A model generated the notes under the pieces. That model did no database searches. It saw nothing but the letters and a program-made list of their open reading frames with translations, and was not told the origin of the DNA. This document shows, piece by piece, positions 54,541-64,000 of a DNA stretch of 64,000 nucleotides. Both the position numbers and the translations under genes were made by a program. Location: positions 1,026,001 to 1,090,000 of the forward strand of contig JALGQZ010000017.1 in NCBI GenBank assembly GCA_023105745.1, in the 5' to 3' direction. Every line of letters begins with the position of its first letter. Within the stretch, counting starts at the first letter, position 1. The stretch comes from Austropuccinia psidii. Lineage: Eukaryota > Basidiomycota > Pucciniomycetes > Pucciniales > Sphaerophragmiaceae.

Positions 54541-55030
54541 AAAAAACAATAAAATAAATAATAATACTAAAATTCTAATCATTTACAAACAATAGTAATG
54601 CATGTCAGAATTTCCTTCTTTTTTTTAAAAAAAAGGGAGAACTCTTATTATTCTCTATTATTACTTTTGATTTATCTATCATAAGTAAATAAATAAATAA
54701 AAATTATGTATTAAATAATATACAATTATGTTTATATATGAATAATATCATACTTGAAATCAAATAAGACAATGAAACTGATAGGAGTATAATAATATTT
54801 TAATTAATGAAAAATAATTATAACTTAGAATGAAAATCCTCTATTATTTTGATAAAAAAAAGATGATGCAAAATAAATCATATAGTAATAACATAACCAT
54901 AACTAAATCTTATTATATGAAAAAGATATCAGTAGAAAAAAACAAAAAACAAATACATATTCTTATTAATTAGTTATTTTCTTCTTCAAATATTTGCAAA
55001 AAAACAAATACTTAATGAAGAACCTTAAAG
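54541..55030. other. AT-rich spacer of Element 3
   Basis: No ORF, no structured repeat recognised. Confidence 0.5.
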
Positions 55031-55033
55031 AAG

Positions 55034-55605
55034 CAGGTCCCCCATGACCTAAAACTGGCAAATTATTATTCTACTTATTATTCATTTTAATAAATACTTA
55101 ATTTTTAATGATAATTATATCATAATCTATAAAAATCTTCATTACCATTATAATGAATTCTTAAAACAAGCAGGTCCCCCATGACCTAAAACTGGCAAAT
55201 TATTATTCTACTTATTATTCATTTTAATAAATACTTGATTTTTAATGATAATTATATCATAATCTATAAAAATCTTCATTACCATTATAATGAATTCTTA
55301 AAACAAGCAGGTCCTCCATGACCTTAAACTGGAAAATTATTTCTTTACTTATTATTTATTTTAATTGATACTTAATTTCTATTAATATGATACTCTATAA
55401 AGATACTCATGACCACATAAATTATAAAATTTATTATAAGGACAAATGTAGTAGGACTTCAAAACAAACAGGTCCCCCATGACCTAAAACTGGAAAATTA
55501 TTCCTCTAATTATCATTTATTTTGATTAATACTCAATTTCTAATCATAATCCTATCATACTCCACAAAAAATATTCATTACCACCATGACCTTAAACTGA
55601 AATTT
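55034..55605 (+). repeat. 137-bp tandem repeats with CATGACCTAAAACTGG
   Basis: Units start at 55034, 55171 and 55308, with a longer one at 55469 and a partial at about 55583. Each begins CAGGTCC(C/T)CCATGACC and has TAAAACTG or TTAAACTG. The first two units are nearly identical. Confidence 0.88.
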
Positions 55606-56576
55606 TTTATTTTAAATATCTCAATATTACCCTAAAAAATTATTGGATTCACAACTCCAAATTTATACTTCAAAAGATAACAAAGCAGTATTCATATATA
55701 TAACATAGACTACAAAAGATTTAACAAAAAAAAAATCAACATAAATAGAAAAACTTCAGTAATAATAAATAAACAATCATCCAAGAATCAACACTCCATT
55801 CATAAAAAATCATCCCAAAAGAAAGGATTTACATAAATAAAAATGGAGAGGGGGCTGTAACCCCCAGTAATACAGTTAAATCATAAATTCATTAAAACAT
55901 GAAGAAAAAAAATACATAAAAAATAACATAGAAGAATTCTAATGAAGGCAGCCCTCAGAATTTAGAAATTCAGTTTCAATTGAACAATTCCAAGATCATA
56001 CCAATTTGAAGAAAGAAAGTTTATTAAACCTTTTTATTATCTCAAAAATTCATTTTTATCAATATCTAAGACAAGGATTCAGATAATAATAATAAATAGC
56101 CCCTGAACCATTATATCCAACAAATAGGACTCAGGAGGGTCCTAAGCATGACCCTAAACTGCATACTTTGCTCATGATGACAAAGGACTGTCCTTGTATG
56201 ACATTAAAAGGCAGGATTGACTAACCTTAAAGCAATAAATAAGGGGAAATAAGTATTAAATAAGAAAATTTCTTTCAGATTATTTGTCAAGATTAAAGAG
56301 AAAATGAATCTAGAATACTCATTGGAAAAATAAACAAACTCTCAACATATTGAATGATCAAAGGAATTGCAATACCTGAATACTGAAAATTTTGAAATTC
56401 ATAGAAATCTTCATGAGCCTCAAATGAAGCTCATTGATTTCAATATTGGAGAAATAAACAAGAATCAAAGATGAAAAGCTATGAAGAAAACTTAAAAGTC
56501 CTGAAAATATGAGAAACTTAAAATAATGAAATAATGATCAAATGAGAAAAGAATGTTTAAATGTGCTTTCACCTGG
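55606..56576 (+). other. Spacer of Element 3 before the polypurine tract
   Basis: AT-rich, no ORF. Two more spacer-motif copies at about 56140 (CATGACCCTAAACTGCAT) and 56190 (CCTTGTATGACATTAAAA), the latter closest to the Element 2 version. Confidence 0.55.
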
Positions 56577-56609
56577 AATGCTGGGGACAGCATTAAATGG
56601 AGAGGGGGA
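56577..56609 (+). promoter_or_regulatory. Hairpin and polypurine tract of Element 3
   Basis: AATGCTG-GGGA-CAGCATT (56577-56594) then AAATGGAGAGGGGGA up to the 3' LTR. Identical to Element 2. Confidence 0.72.
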
Positions 56610-58631
56610 TGTGGTATTCCATACCTGTCTGGGCCAGCTTCAAGCACATTGAGGGTGAAAATTTCAAAATATCAAAACTTAAATTGTCAATTTAGGATAT
56701 ATCAGCTCAAAAGAAGCTTTCACAATCACATAAGTCAAATAGTAACATGGATAATATTGAATAAAGGAATATTTTAGCATTCAGTATAGAAATAACCTCA
56801 AGATTTCCATAATTCGATAATTAAAAAGTTGATTAAACTATATGGATATATACAGGATAGCTTACAAATAGCCTTCAGAAAAACAAAAAAAGTTTAGTTT
56901 AATACAGAAAGAAACCCTAAAGCCACAAAAAACATTACATTACTAAGAATTACAGTCACCAAAATGGATTTTATGTAATAATATCAACTAAAAAAGTATG
57001 AATACACATCCATTGTATAAAAAGATGGAACTGAATCAAACCTTAATTAACTTAATGCATAGAAATTTCCATATAAGCTTGAAAGAATTCCATGAATGGC
57101 CAAACATAATACAAACAAATGATGCAATAATTTTACTAAATCAACACATATCCAAATTAACACCAAATAGTTTTTAAAAAATATTACATAATCAAAAGAA
57201 GGAAAAATGGTGCAATTGACCAAATAAATGGTGCAATAATCAAGTAAAATGACACCATCCAACATAAAATCACCAGCAAAAACACCTCAGATTACATAAT
57301 CACTCAGGAAATGATGCAATTTACCAAACATATGGTGCAATATCTCTACCAAATGACACCATCTCCAATTTACTCACCAGCTAAGCTCCCTCAAGGCTGT
57401 GCATAATAAAATTAAAGTTTAATTAATTCAAGATAAAGTTCTAAAATATGGTGCAATATACCAAACATATGGTGCAATATCTTGATCCAATGACACCATC
57501 TCAAAATTACTCACCAGCAAAATTAGCTCAAGGCTGTGCATAAACATCAACAAAGTTCAGAATGATGCAATAATCCAAACATATGGTGCAATATCTTTAT
57601 CAAATGACACCATTTCAAAAACACTCACCAGCTAAAATACCTCAAGGTAAAATTTTTCTAAGTCCCCTGTTTTTGAGTGCCTCTATGGAGGGCCCAAAGA
57701 ATATAAATAGAGGGCCTTTCTCCCTCATTTTCCCCCATGCTCATGGAAGTATTTCCCCATTAATTGGAAATCTAATCCTCAATCTAAAGGATCCATCCAT
57801 CCCTATTCTAGTAGGATAACTAGCAAAATAAAATTATAAAGCTCAGTAGCAAAGCTCAGAAGCATATATTAGTAGTCAGAAATTATTGATAAAAGAAAAT
57901 ATTTACAGTATTAATGAAAGAGTTTAATATTGCATAAATAGTATTATCATAACAAATATTATTAGTAGTCATAAAGTACTGCTCAAAGAAGTTATTATTA
58001 TTAGAGTTAATATTAATAGCTATCTTATCCTTGTCATCATTAAATCCTGAATCCATTAAGGAATATATACTCTTATCAAATAAGTATTATTAGCTATATT
58101 GGTCATAAGATCCCTTAAAAAAAACAAATCAATAAATATAAAAACCTACCCTTCTATAATAAAAAAAATATTATAGTATTATCTCCAGTATATTATATAT
58201 ATTATACTGTTAATGAACCTCATAATAAACAATTAACCTAAAAATATAAATCCAAAAATATAGTTTGAAATATCATACATCTATATAATTATATATTACC
58301 AATACTAAATTTATATTTAAATATTACCTTTAACCTAAAGAATAGTAGTATTACGCCATTATATATGCATATAGTAATCATAAAAGTTATTTATATATTA
58401 ATTGAGTAGGTCTGATAGAGACTGCTGAAAGTCTTCTCTAGTTGTAAAAGCCACAAAATTAAATAATTGATTTGTGAGCTCTATAGGGAGATTATTTAGT
58501 ATATTCAGAGGGGCAGCTAATACACCTTAGCACCCTTGGTTACAGGATCATTCAGCAATTCAAAACTGTTTACCTGTGATTTCCCCCTCAAGGACTGCCT
58601 TATCCAATCCCACACTAAAAGGAGTTCCACA
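56610..58631 (+). repeat. 3' LTR of Element 3
   Basis: 2022 bp, TGTGGTATTCC to GGAGTTCCACA, nearly identical to 40613-42633. Observed differences are about half transversions. TATA box at 57702-57709. Confidence 0.95.
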
Positions 58632-58662
58632 ACGGATTATTGATGATTGAAGTTTTTGTTAG

Positions 58663-58679
58663 CCACTGTTGGGACACCA
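58663..58679 (-). promoter_or_regulatory. Primer-binding site of Element 2
   Basis: Minus strand TGGTGTCCCAACAGTGG next to the 5' LTR, stranded here by the Element 3 insertion. Confidence 0.7.
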
Positions 58680-58681
58680 GA

Positions 58682-59448
58682 TGTGGGAACTCCTTTTGGT
58701 GTGGGATGGAATAAGGCAGTACCTTGAGGGGGAAATTATTGGTAAGTCTGTTTTGAATTTCAGAATTGTCCAATAACCATGGGTGCTAAGGTGTATTAGC
58801 TGCCCCTCTAAATAATACTGAATAGTCAGCCTACAGAGAATCACAAAATAAAATAAGATTTGTGGCTTTAACAGATAGAGAAGACTTATCAGCAGTCTCT
58901 AAATCAGACCTATCAATAACACTACAGTAAAAATTCTGATCTACAATTTCTGATAAAATGAAGACTAAGATTTTTCTTTTATTATTTTAATAAAAGTAAT
59001 TATAATATATATATTTTTTTTTTGGTTTTCTGTTATTTAAACAAAAGTAATAGGAATATTTTTTTTTGGGTTTTATGATGATTATAATGATTTTTTTTAT
59101 ATTAATACTAATAATAAGACTACTTGATATTCTTCTTTTTACATTTTGAATGTTGAGTTTATATCACTACTTCTTTTCTTTTAATGACACTAAGCCACTG
59201 AGCAAGGCACTGAGCTTTTACTACGGTTATACTACTATTCTTCAACAATACTAAGCTACTGAGCAAGGCTACTGAGCTTTTACTATGGTTATACTACTAT
59301 TCTTTACTAATACTAAGCTACTGAGCAAGGCTACTGAGCTTTTACTACTAAAACACTACTACTATTCTAGATATCCTGTAGTTCAGGGATGGTTGTGATC
59401 CTGGATAGTGGGAACTTGTTCCATGATGATGGGAAAAATGAGGGAGAG
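58682..59448 (-). repeat. 5' LTR of Element 2, truncated by Element 5
   Basis: Begins TGTGGGAACTCC as at 27535 and follows it to AAAATGAGGGAGAG, where the match stops and Element 5 begins. It has three, not four, 62-bp units. Confidence 0.9.
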
Positions 59449-61470
59449 TGTAAGGTTTGACTATGAAACAATAAGTAAAAATTACTAATTTATTACTTAT
59501 TGTACTCTGAATGTCCTTATAATTGAAATAAATAAGATTAAAATAATAATAATAAAGAAATATTATTATTATGGCGTAAAAATATTATATTATTAAATAA
59601 ATATAATAATATAATTAATATTATATGAAATTATAATATTATAAATAATATATTAATATAAAATAATTAATATATTATAAAGCTCTTTATTATTGTTACC
59701 AACAAATAATAAAGGCGTAAAAAACTGTTTTTTATAAATAAAAAACAATTAATAACAATAATATTACTAATATTAAAGTTATATATTAATATAAATACTA
59801 TTTATATTAAATAAGAATTATTAAGAGTAATAATAAGAGAGATATTATTATAATAAGATGAAATAACCTACTTTTGACACTTAAAATAACAATTTTGAGA
59901 TATTTTACGCCAAAAGAATATAATACAACTTTTTCAAATTGTATTTACAATAAAAAATAAAGAAAATTACTAAAATTCTTGATTTTACGTGGAAATGAGT
60001 TTATAGAGAGATTTATGACAAAAACAATTAAAGAATTGATTTAATCACGTAAAAATAGTGATTAATATTAAGATGGTCTTTGGTCTTTAATAATATAAGA
60101 GTTTTATATATAAAGAATAAAGAAATTACCTTTTTATTTAATTGATTTAATGTTTTTGATGCGTCTGAGGGGTAAATAGAGTAAAAAGAGCTCTATTTAT
60201 AGTAAATACCTCCCTCCTAGAGTCCAACAGGCTTCTAGTAGACGTGTACTGATCATATCCACTGGAATTGATCAATATTTTAAGTTTTGAGGGTGATTAC
60301 ATTATAATCAAACCATATTACATCATTATTACACCATTATTTAGAGTTATCACTATAACTCTAAGTTTGATGACATCAGAGGCTTGGCAGAACCCCAAAT
60401 TTCGTGGATTTTATTAGTTTTAATCATAAACTAATAGTATTCACCAATTTTATCACTCTTAAGACTGTTAAACTTAAATTATGGTTACAGTATGTGATCA
60501 TAACTGCTCAAATTAAGCTCAAACTTTGATCCTCAATAACTTTGAAGATTTACACGATACAGCAATTCAGGGAGTGAATTCTGATAGCCTGGCATAACCT
60601 TATTATGCTGCCAAGAGCTTTTCATTACATCATCAAAACTCTATTTTTGATGATTTTTCTGGTAACTCATCTTTTCTGTCGAAATTCAATATTTTAAACT
60701 TCAAACCTTGATTTCAGGGGGTTATACCCTGAATTTAATAATAAAAATTACATCATTCTTCACGAATGGACTAGTAGAATCCAACTGTATACTTTTTTTT
60801 AAGTTTGGAACACTTTCACAACAAAGTGGTCAACAGCTCTGTTGATTTTTATCAATAATTCATCATAGGTTTTAACCTTGTTTATAATTTGTAAAATAAA
60901 GTTCATATCTGTGTTCTTACAGTAATTACGTGGTAACTTTGGTTTTGGTTCATCATTCTATCATGTATAGTTTAGAAGATATTAGCTATGATCCTTGAAT
61001 ATATGCATTGACCAAAAAAGTGCATATATTCAGGATAATTCCTTAAGTATTAACATTGGGAATTAGCTTATTAATTGTTTTATGTGTGGATTTTCATGGG
61101 GAATCCACTGGTACAATTTATTTCACATGTTGTTTCATTAGTTCTTGAGATAAATAAGGTTTTATGATTTTTATAAGGTATTATACCTTATAATTCCTTA
61201 AATATTGACTTTACAGATATGCCACAAAAATGGTATATGTGTATTTTTCCATGGGGAATCCAATGGTATAATTTCTTTTACATGTTGGCTCATTGGTTTT
61301 TAAGTTAAACCAATTTTTGTACCAATTTATGGTATTTTTTGTATATTTAAGTAATTATTCTTAATGTATAATTATTCTAAGTAATTTTAATATAATTATA
61401 TTAAAGGTATAATTGTTCTGAGTCTTTTTGTGACCTTATTGGGTATGTGGTCATATCTCAAAGGCTCACA
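59449..61470 (-). repeat. 3' LTR of Element 5
   Basis: TGTAAGGTTTGACTATGAAA to AAAGGCTCACA in plus reading, 2022 bp. Minus-strand TATA box TATAAATAGAG at 60194-60201. Confidence 0.92.
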
Positions 61471-61504
61471 TTCCCTACCACCAAAAAAGATTGTACCACA
61501 ATCT
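61471..61504 (-). promoter_or_regulatory. Polypurine tract and hairpin of Element 5
   Basis: Minus strand GGTGGTAGGGAA ends at the LTR (61471-61482). Just upstream, AGATTGT-GGT-ACAATCT (61488-61504) forms a perfect hairpin equivalent to that of Element 1. Confidence 0.65.
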
Positions 61505-61588
61505 GATATGTGTGATTAGGGTATCATCCACTGTCCTACCTCTTCGTTAGACTTTGTTAGTCTTGAAGCTCAATAATGCTTAACTTTT

Positions 61589-63799
61589 CTATTTTTCAGG
61601 CTTTCTTTCATGTCTGAACCTTCTTAGTAGTTTATCAGCATTTGTTATATCTTTCTCAAGTAGCCATTCATCTTCTTGAGTTGGATTTCTATACCTTACA
61701 AGGTATTCCCTTTCTTTTTTGTTTCTTGTCCTTCTTTCTTTAAGGACTTTTACTATTTTCTTTTCTTCTCCTTCTTCCAAGGGGGGAATTTCAAGTGGGG
61801 GTTTATTTCTTAGTGGAAATAACTCTTTGTCACTTGAACTGTAAGGTTTTATTAGACTTACAGGGAAAGTTGGGTGTTTGTTCATTAGTTCACCTGTGAG
61901 CTCCAATTGCACAGCATTGGGTCCATGAAGTGCTTTTATCATAAATGGTCCTGCAAAGGAATCTTTCAATTTCTTTGGGCCTTTTATGTTATTGAAATTA
62001 AGGGTTGATACCAAAACCAAGTCTCCTATTTTGAAATCAGGTGGCTTATGACTTTTATCCCATCTTTCTTTTGCATATTTAAAAGAATCTTGCATGCATC
62101 TGTTTGCATGGTGTCTTGCTTTGTCAAGCATTACCTTGAAACTGCTTGCTGTTGGATGTATATCCACTAAGTCCTTTTTGAGGGTATCATAAGGAAGTCT
62201 TGGATTCCAACCTTTCTCTAGCATTGCTGGTGTTTTGCCAGTAGAAGAATGGATTGATGTCTTATATGCCAGTTCAAGTGCTGGTATTAGTGTACACCAA
62301 TAATGGGTAAAACCATCAGAATCTTTGAATTCTAGCCCATAAGCACAGAATCTTCTGATCATATCCTCTAGGGTCTGTATCATTCTTTCTGCTAGACCAT
62401 CAGTTTGAGGATGATAAGCTGTTGAGAATGATAACTTTGTTCCAAACAAGTTATGGAGGTTTGTCCATAATGCTGAAGTGAACTTTGGGTCTCTGTCACT
62501 TATAATATTTTGGAATAAGCCTGTGTGGCTAATGACTTTATTCCATATCATTATAGCTGTATCCATAGCTGTGTCATCTTTATGACATGGTAAGAACATG
62601 GGAGTTTTACTGTACCTGTCAACTAACACTAGGCATGCATTATAACTCCTGTCTCCTCCTGGAGGTAAGGCTGTTACCCAATCCATATGAACTATTTCCC
62701 ATGGGGATTTTGGTTCTTGGATTTGGATCATCATTCCAAATTTCTTTCCTGTGGCTCTGTTGGCTTTTTGGCATCTGTCACAGGTTTGGCAGTACTCTGC
62801 AACATCTTTCTTCCAATTTGGCCACCAAGAGCAGGTTTTCACCCTCTCTAGTGTCCTATCTTCTGAGAGATGTCCAGATGCAACACTATCATGACACTCA
62901 TGTAAAATAGTGTTTATTAGTGTTCTATCTGTTAAGGCCATAACACATGTGTGTTTTGTTCTATGGTAAAGGATTCCATCAAGGAGGTGAAATCTTCCTT
63001 CATCATATGCCTTTTTCCATATTTCATCTAGTTTTGATGAAAGTGATGGATCTTTGCAGTCTTTCATTAGAATTTGGCTTAAGATATGGCAATTTTTGTC
63101 TGTCTTATAGCTTTCTTTAACTTGGTTAAAGAATTCTGTGCCAATGTCTGTAACACATATTCCTTCTATATGGTGCTCTTCTTGTGGTACCCATGCTGGA
63201 TTGTCAGGGGTATTTGCTAGAGCCCATCTGCTAAGACCATCTGCATTTTTATGAATATTTCCAGATTTATGAACAATAGTCATATTTCCTCTATATTCTT
63301 GGATAGCAATTTGCCATCTCAGCATATGTCTATTTGGAGTCTTCATATTTAATAGTGATTTCACAGCATTACAGTCTGTGATTACATCAAATACTGTGCC
63401 ATCCAAATAATAATGCAATTTTTCTAAAGCCCATACTAGGCATAAGCATTCCATTTGGCTTTCTCCATACCTTGCTTCTGTTGGCTTTATCTGCCTTGAA
63501 ATGAAACAAATTGGTCCTTCCACTGGTTTATCATTGATAATTTGTGTTTGGTGAAGTGCAGCACCTAGTCCTTCTCCACAAGCATCAATGTACAGTTTGA
63601 AGGGTAGTTTCCAATCTGGCATCAGAAGAAATGGGGCATTTGTTAAGGAATTTTTCAATTCTTCATATGCCTTGACTCTTTCTTCTGTCATCTCATAGAC
63701 TGTTTGTTGGTCACATAGCTTATACAAGGATTTAGCAATCTTTGCAAAGTCCTTTATATGCTGTCTATAGTAACCAGGAAATCCTAGAAATGATTGCAT
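61589..63799 (-). CDS. pol: Element 5 RNase H, integrase and chromodomain
   Basis: 736 residues in the frame of the RT, entered after a TAA at 63800-63802. It starts in the connection block ([13 protein letters not shown]). RNase H residues D72, E117, D142 and D187 are present. Integrase: zinc-finger His at about 303 and 310 and Cys at 337 and 340 (CQTCDRC), D373 ([10 protein letters not shown]), D435 (ISDRDPKF), E471 (GLAERMIQ), an intact DDE triad. The C-terminus reads [20 protein letters not shown], a chromodomain-like segment that in chromoviruses directs insertion to marked chromatin. The ATG after the stop is probably not a natural start; the native pol begins further upstream. Confidence 0.93.
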   Translation of the reverse strand: MQSFLGFPGYYRQHIKDFAKIAKSLYKLCDQQTVYEMTEERVKAYEELKNSLTNAPFLLMPDWKLPFKLYIDACGEGLGAALHQTQIINDKPVEGPICFISRQIKPTEARYGESQMECLCLVWALEKLHYYLDGTVFDVITDCNAVKSLLNMKTPNRHMLRWQIAIQEYRGNMTIVHKSGNIHKNADGLSRWALANTPDNPAWVPQEEHHIEGICVTDIGTEFFNQVKESYKTDKNCHILSQILMKDCKDPSLSSKLDEIWKKAYDEGRFHLLDGILYHRTKHTCVMALTDRTLINTILHECHDSVASGHLSEDRTLERVKTCSWWPNWKKDVAEYCQTCDRCQKANRATGKKFGMMIQIQEPKSPWEIVHMDWVTALPPGGDRSYNACLVLVDRYSKTPMFLPCHKDDTAMDTAIMIWNKVISHTGLFQNIISDRDPKFTSALWTNLHNLFGTKLSFSTAYHPQTDGLAERMIQTLEDMIRRFCAYGLEFKDSDGFTHYWCTLIPALELAYKTSIHSSTGKTPAMLEKGWNPRLPYDTLKKDLVDIHPTASSFKVMLDKARHHANRCMQDSFKYAKERWDKSHKPPDFKIGDLVLVSTLNFNNIKGPKKLKDSFAGPFMIKALHGPNAVQLELTGELMNKHPTFPVSLIKPYSSSDKELFPLRNKPPLEIPPLEEGEEKKIVKVLKERRTRNKKEREYLVRYRNPTQEDEWLLEKDITNADKLLRRFRHERKPEK

Positions 63800-63802
63800 T
63801 TA

Positions 63803-64000
63803 TTTTTTGGTTTGAGGCATTGGTTTAAGTAGTACTGCTGCTACTTTATTTTTGTCTATGCCTAGACTAAGGCCAGATACAACATGTCCTAGTGCTTTTA
63901 ATTCACTATATGCAAAATGACACTTTTTCAAGGAAATTTTCATATTCACTTGGACCATTTTTTGTAGTACCCTTTCTAGTCTTGTAAGGTGACTTTCCCA
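63803..64000 (-). CDS. pol: Element 5 reverse transcriptase, partial
   Basis: Open frame from the window edge: SHLTRLERVLQKMVQVNMKI, SLKKCHFAYSELKALGHVVS and KPMPQTKK before the TAA. It is the C-terminal part of the RT, just after the YxDD motif, which lies outside the window. Confidence 0.88.

Larger units (their letters stand above)
40613..58631 (+). mobile_element. Element 3: gag-protease-only LTR retrotransposon
   Basis: LTRs 40613-42633 and 56610-58631 (2021 and 2022 bp) differ at about a dozen positions by eye (roughly 99.4% identical), so the insertion is recent. A target duplication ACGG is at 40609-40612 and 58632-58635. The internal region holds one gag-protease gene and, once the copia insertion 49187-54102 is removed, about 6 kb of AT-rich spacer with repeats; no reverse transcriptase, RNase H or integrase was found on either strand. 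Relationship to Element 2 is shown by LTR ends, primer-binding site, gag, hairpin and polypurine tract. Likely a non-autonomous (TR-GAG-like) partner. Confidence 0.9.
27535..59448 (-). mobile_element. Element 2: Ty3-type retrotransposon with accessory ORFs, interrupted
   Basis: 3' LTR at 27535-29703, pol 29783-32894, a 2.1-kb spacer, accessory ORFs 35038-37729, gag-protease 37730-40518, leader to 40612. Element 3 (40613-58631) is then inserted, and Element 2 resumes at 58636 with 27 bp of leader, the primer-binding site (58663-58679) and the first 767 bp of its 5' LTR (58682-59448), where Element 5 cuts in. Joining the two sides restores one leader after removing one copy of the target duplication ACGG. 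Pol has all catalytic residues I can check. Defects are a few stops and two frameshifts. Confidence 0.9.
59449..64000 (-). mobile_element. Element 5: Ty3 chromovirus-type retrotransposon, cut by window end
   Basis: 3' LTR 59449-61470, then pol on the minus strand running off the window. Its LTR is the same subfamily as the solo LTR at 4795-6819 and its pol matches Element 1. It inserted into the 5' LTR of Element 2; the five bases before it are GAGAG, but the other side is not in view. Confidence 0.92.

Noticed and set aside
58659..58844. 61-codon minus-strand ORF, also seen as 27431-27697
   Set aside because: Runs through the LTR end of Element 2 into leader or foldback sequence; not a gene.
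1..64000. tRNA, rRNA, telomere or mitochondrial origin
   Set aside because: No cloverleaf-like tRNA, rRNA core or telomere repeat was noticed; AT-rich parts belong to LTR element spacers. A tRNA or covariance-model scan would settle this.

Overview
The window looks like gene-poor, repeat-packed nuclear DNA of a rust fungus (Pucciniales). The closest match I can recall is Austropuccinia psidii, whose Ty3-like gag and pol proteins resemble those at 3.5-11 kb and 61.6-64 kb; this is recollection plus inference, not a search. Supporting signs are short GT-AG introns (68-101 bp), AT-rich DNA, a relic of a rust-type Tet-like 2OG-Fe(II) oxygenase, and a CACTA/Tnp2 transposase relic. I see no gene that looks like an intact host housekeeping gene, and no tRNA, rRNA or CRISPR array.

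Layout. 1-0.7 kb: broken Tet-like oxygenase. 0.95-14.5 kb: a ~78-bp minisatellite split by Element 1, an old minus-strand Ty3 chromovirus-type retrotransposon (LTRs 1166-3358 and 11976-14160) whose integrase is itself split by a solo LTR (4795-6819, target duplication ATATG). 14.5-26.3 kb: DNA-transposon-like land with a decayed spliced gene of unknown function, a SNF2-type ATPase pseudogene, and a divergent pair made of an uncharacterised minus-strand gene and a Tnp2 transposase pseudogene. 26.85-27.53 kb: a foldback element.

27.5-59.4 kb: a nest of retrotransposons. Element 2 (minus strand, 27535-59448) is a Ty3-type element with FIDD reverse transcriptase. Inside its leader, between primer-binding site and gag, sits Element 3 (plus strand, 40613-58631, target duplication ACGG), a related element with gag and protease but no polymerase. 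Inside Element 3 sits Element 4 (plus strand, 49187-54102, target duplication AAAAT), a GC-rich Ty1/copia element. The 5' LTR of Element 2 is cut at 59448 by Element 5 (minus strand, 59449 to beyond the window), a younger relative of Element 1.

How the parts relate. Elements 2 and 3 share LTR ends, primer-binding site, gag-protease, the sequence before the 3' LTR and a repeated spacer motif, so Element 3 is plausibly mobilised by Element 2-type polymerase. The most unusual signals are: gag reading frames that continue about 90 codons upstream of the first ATG in both Elements 2 and 3; accessory ORFs in Element 2 with a second, catalytically dead retropepsin-like domain and an internally duplicated module; hairpins beside the polypurine tract in both Ty3 families, one with a compensating base pair; in-frame TAA codons recurring in otherwise open polyproteins, including the same position in Elements 1 and 5; and CpG-type decay in the copia LTRs and the SNF2 relic.
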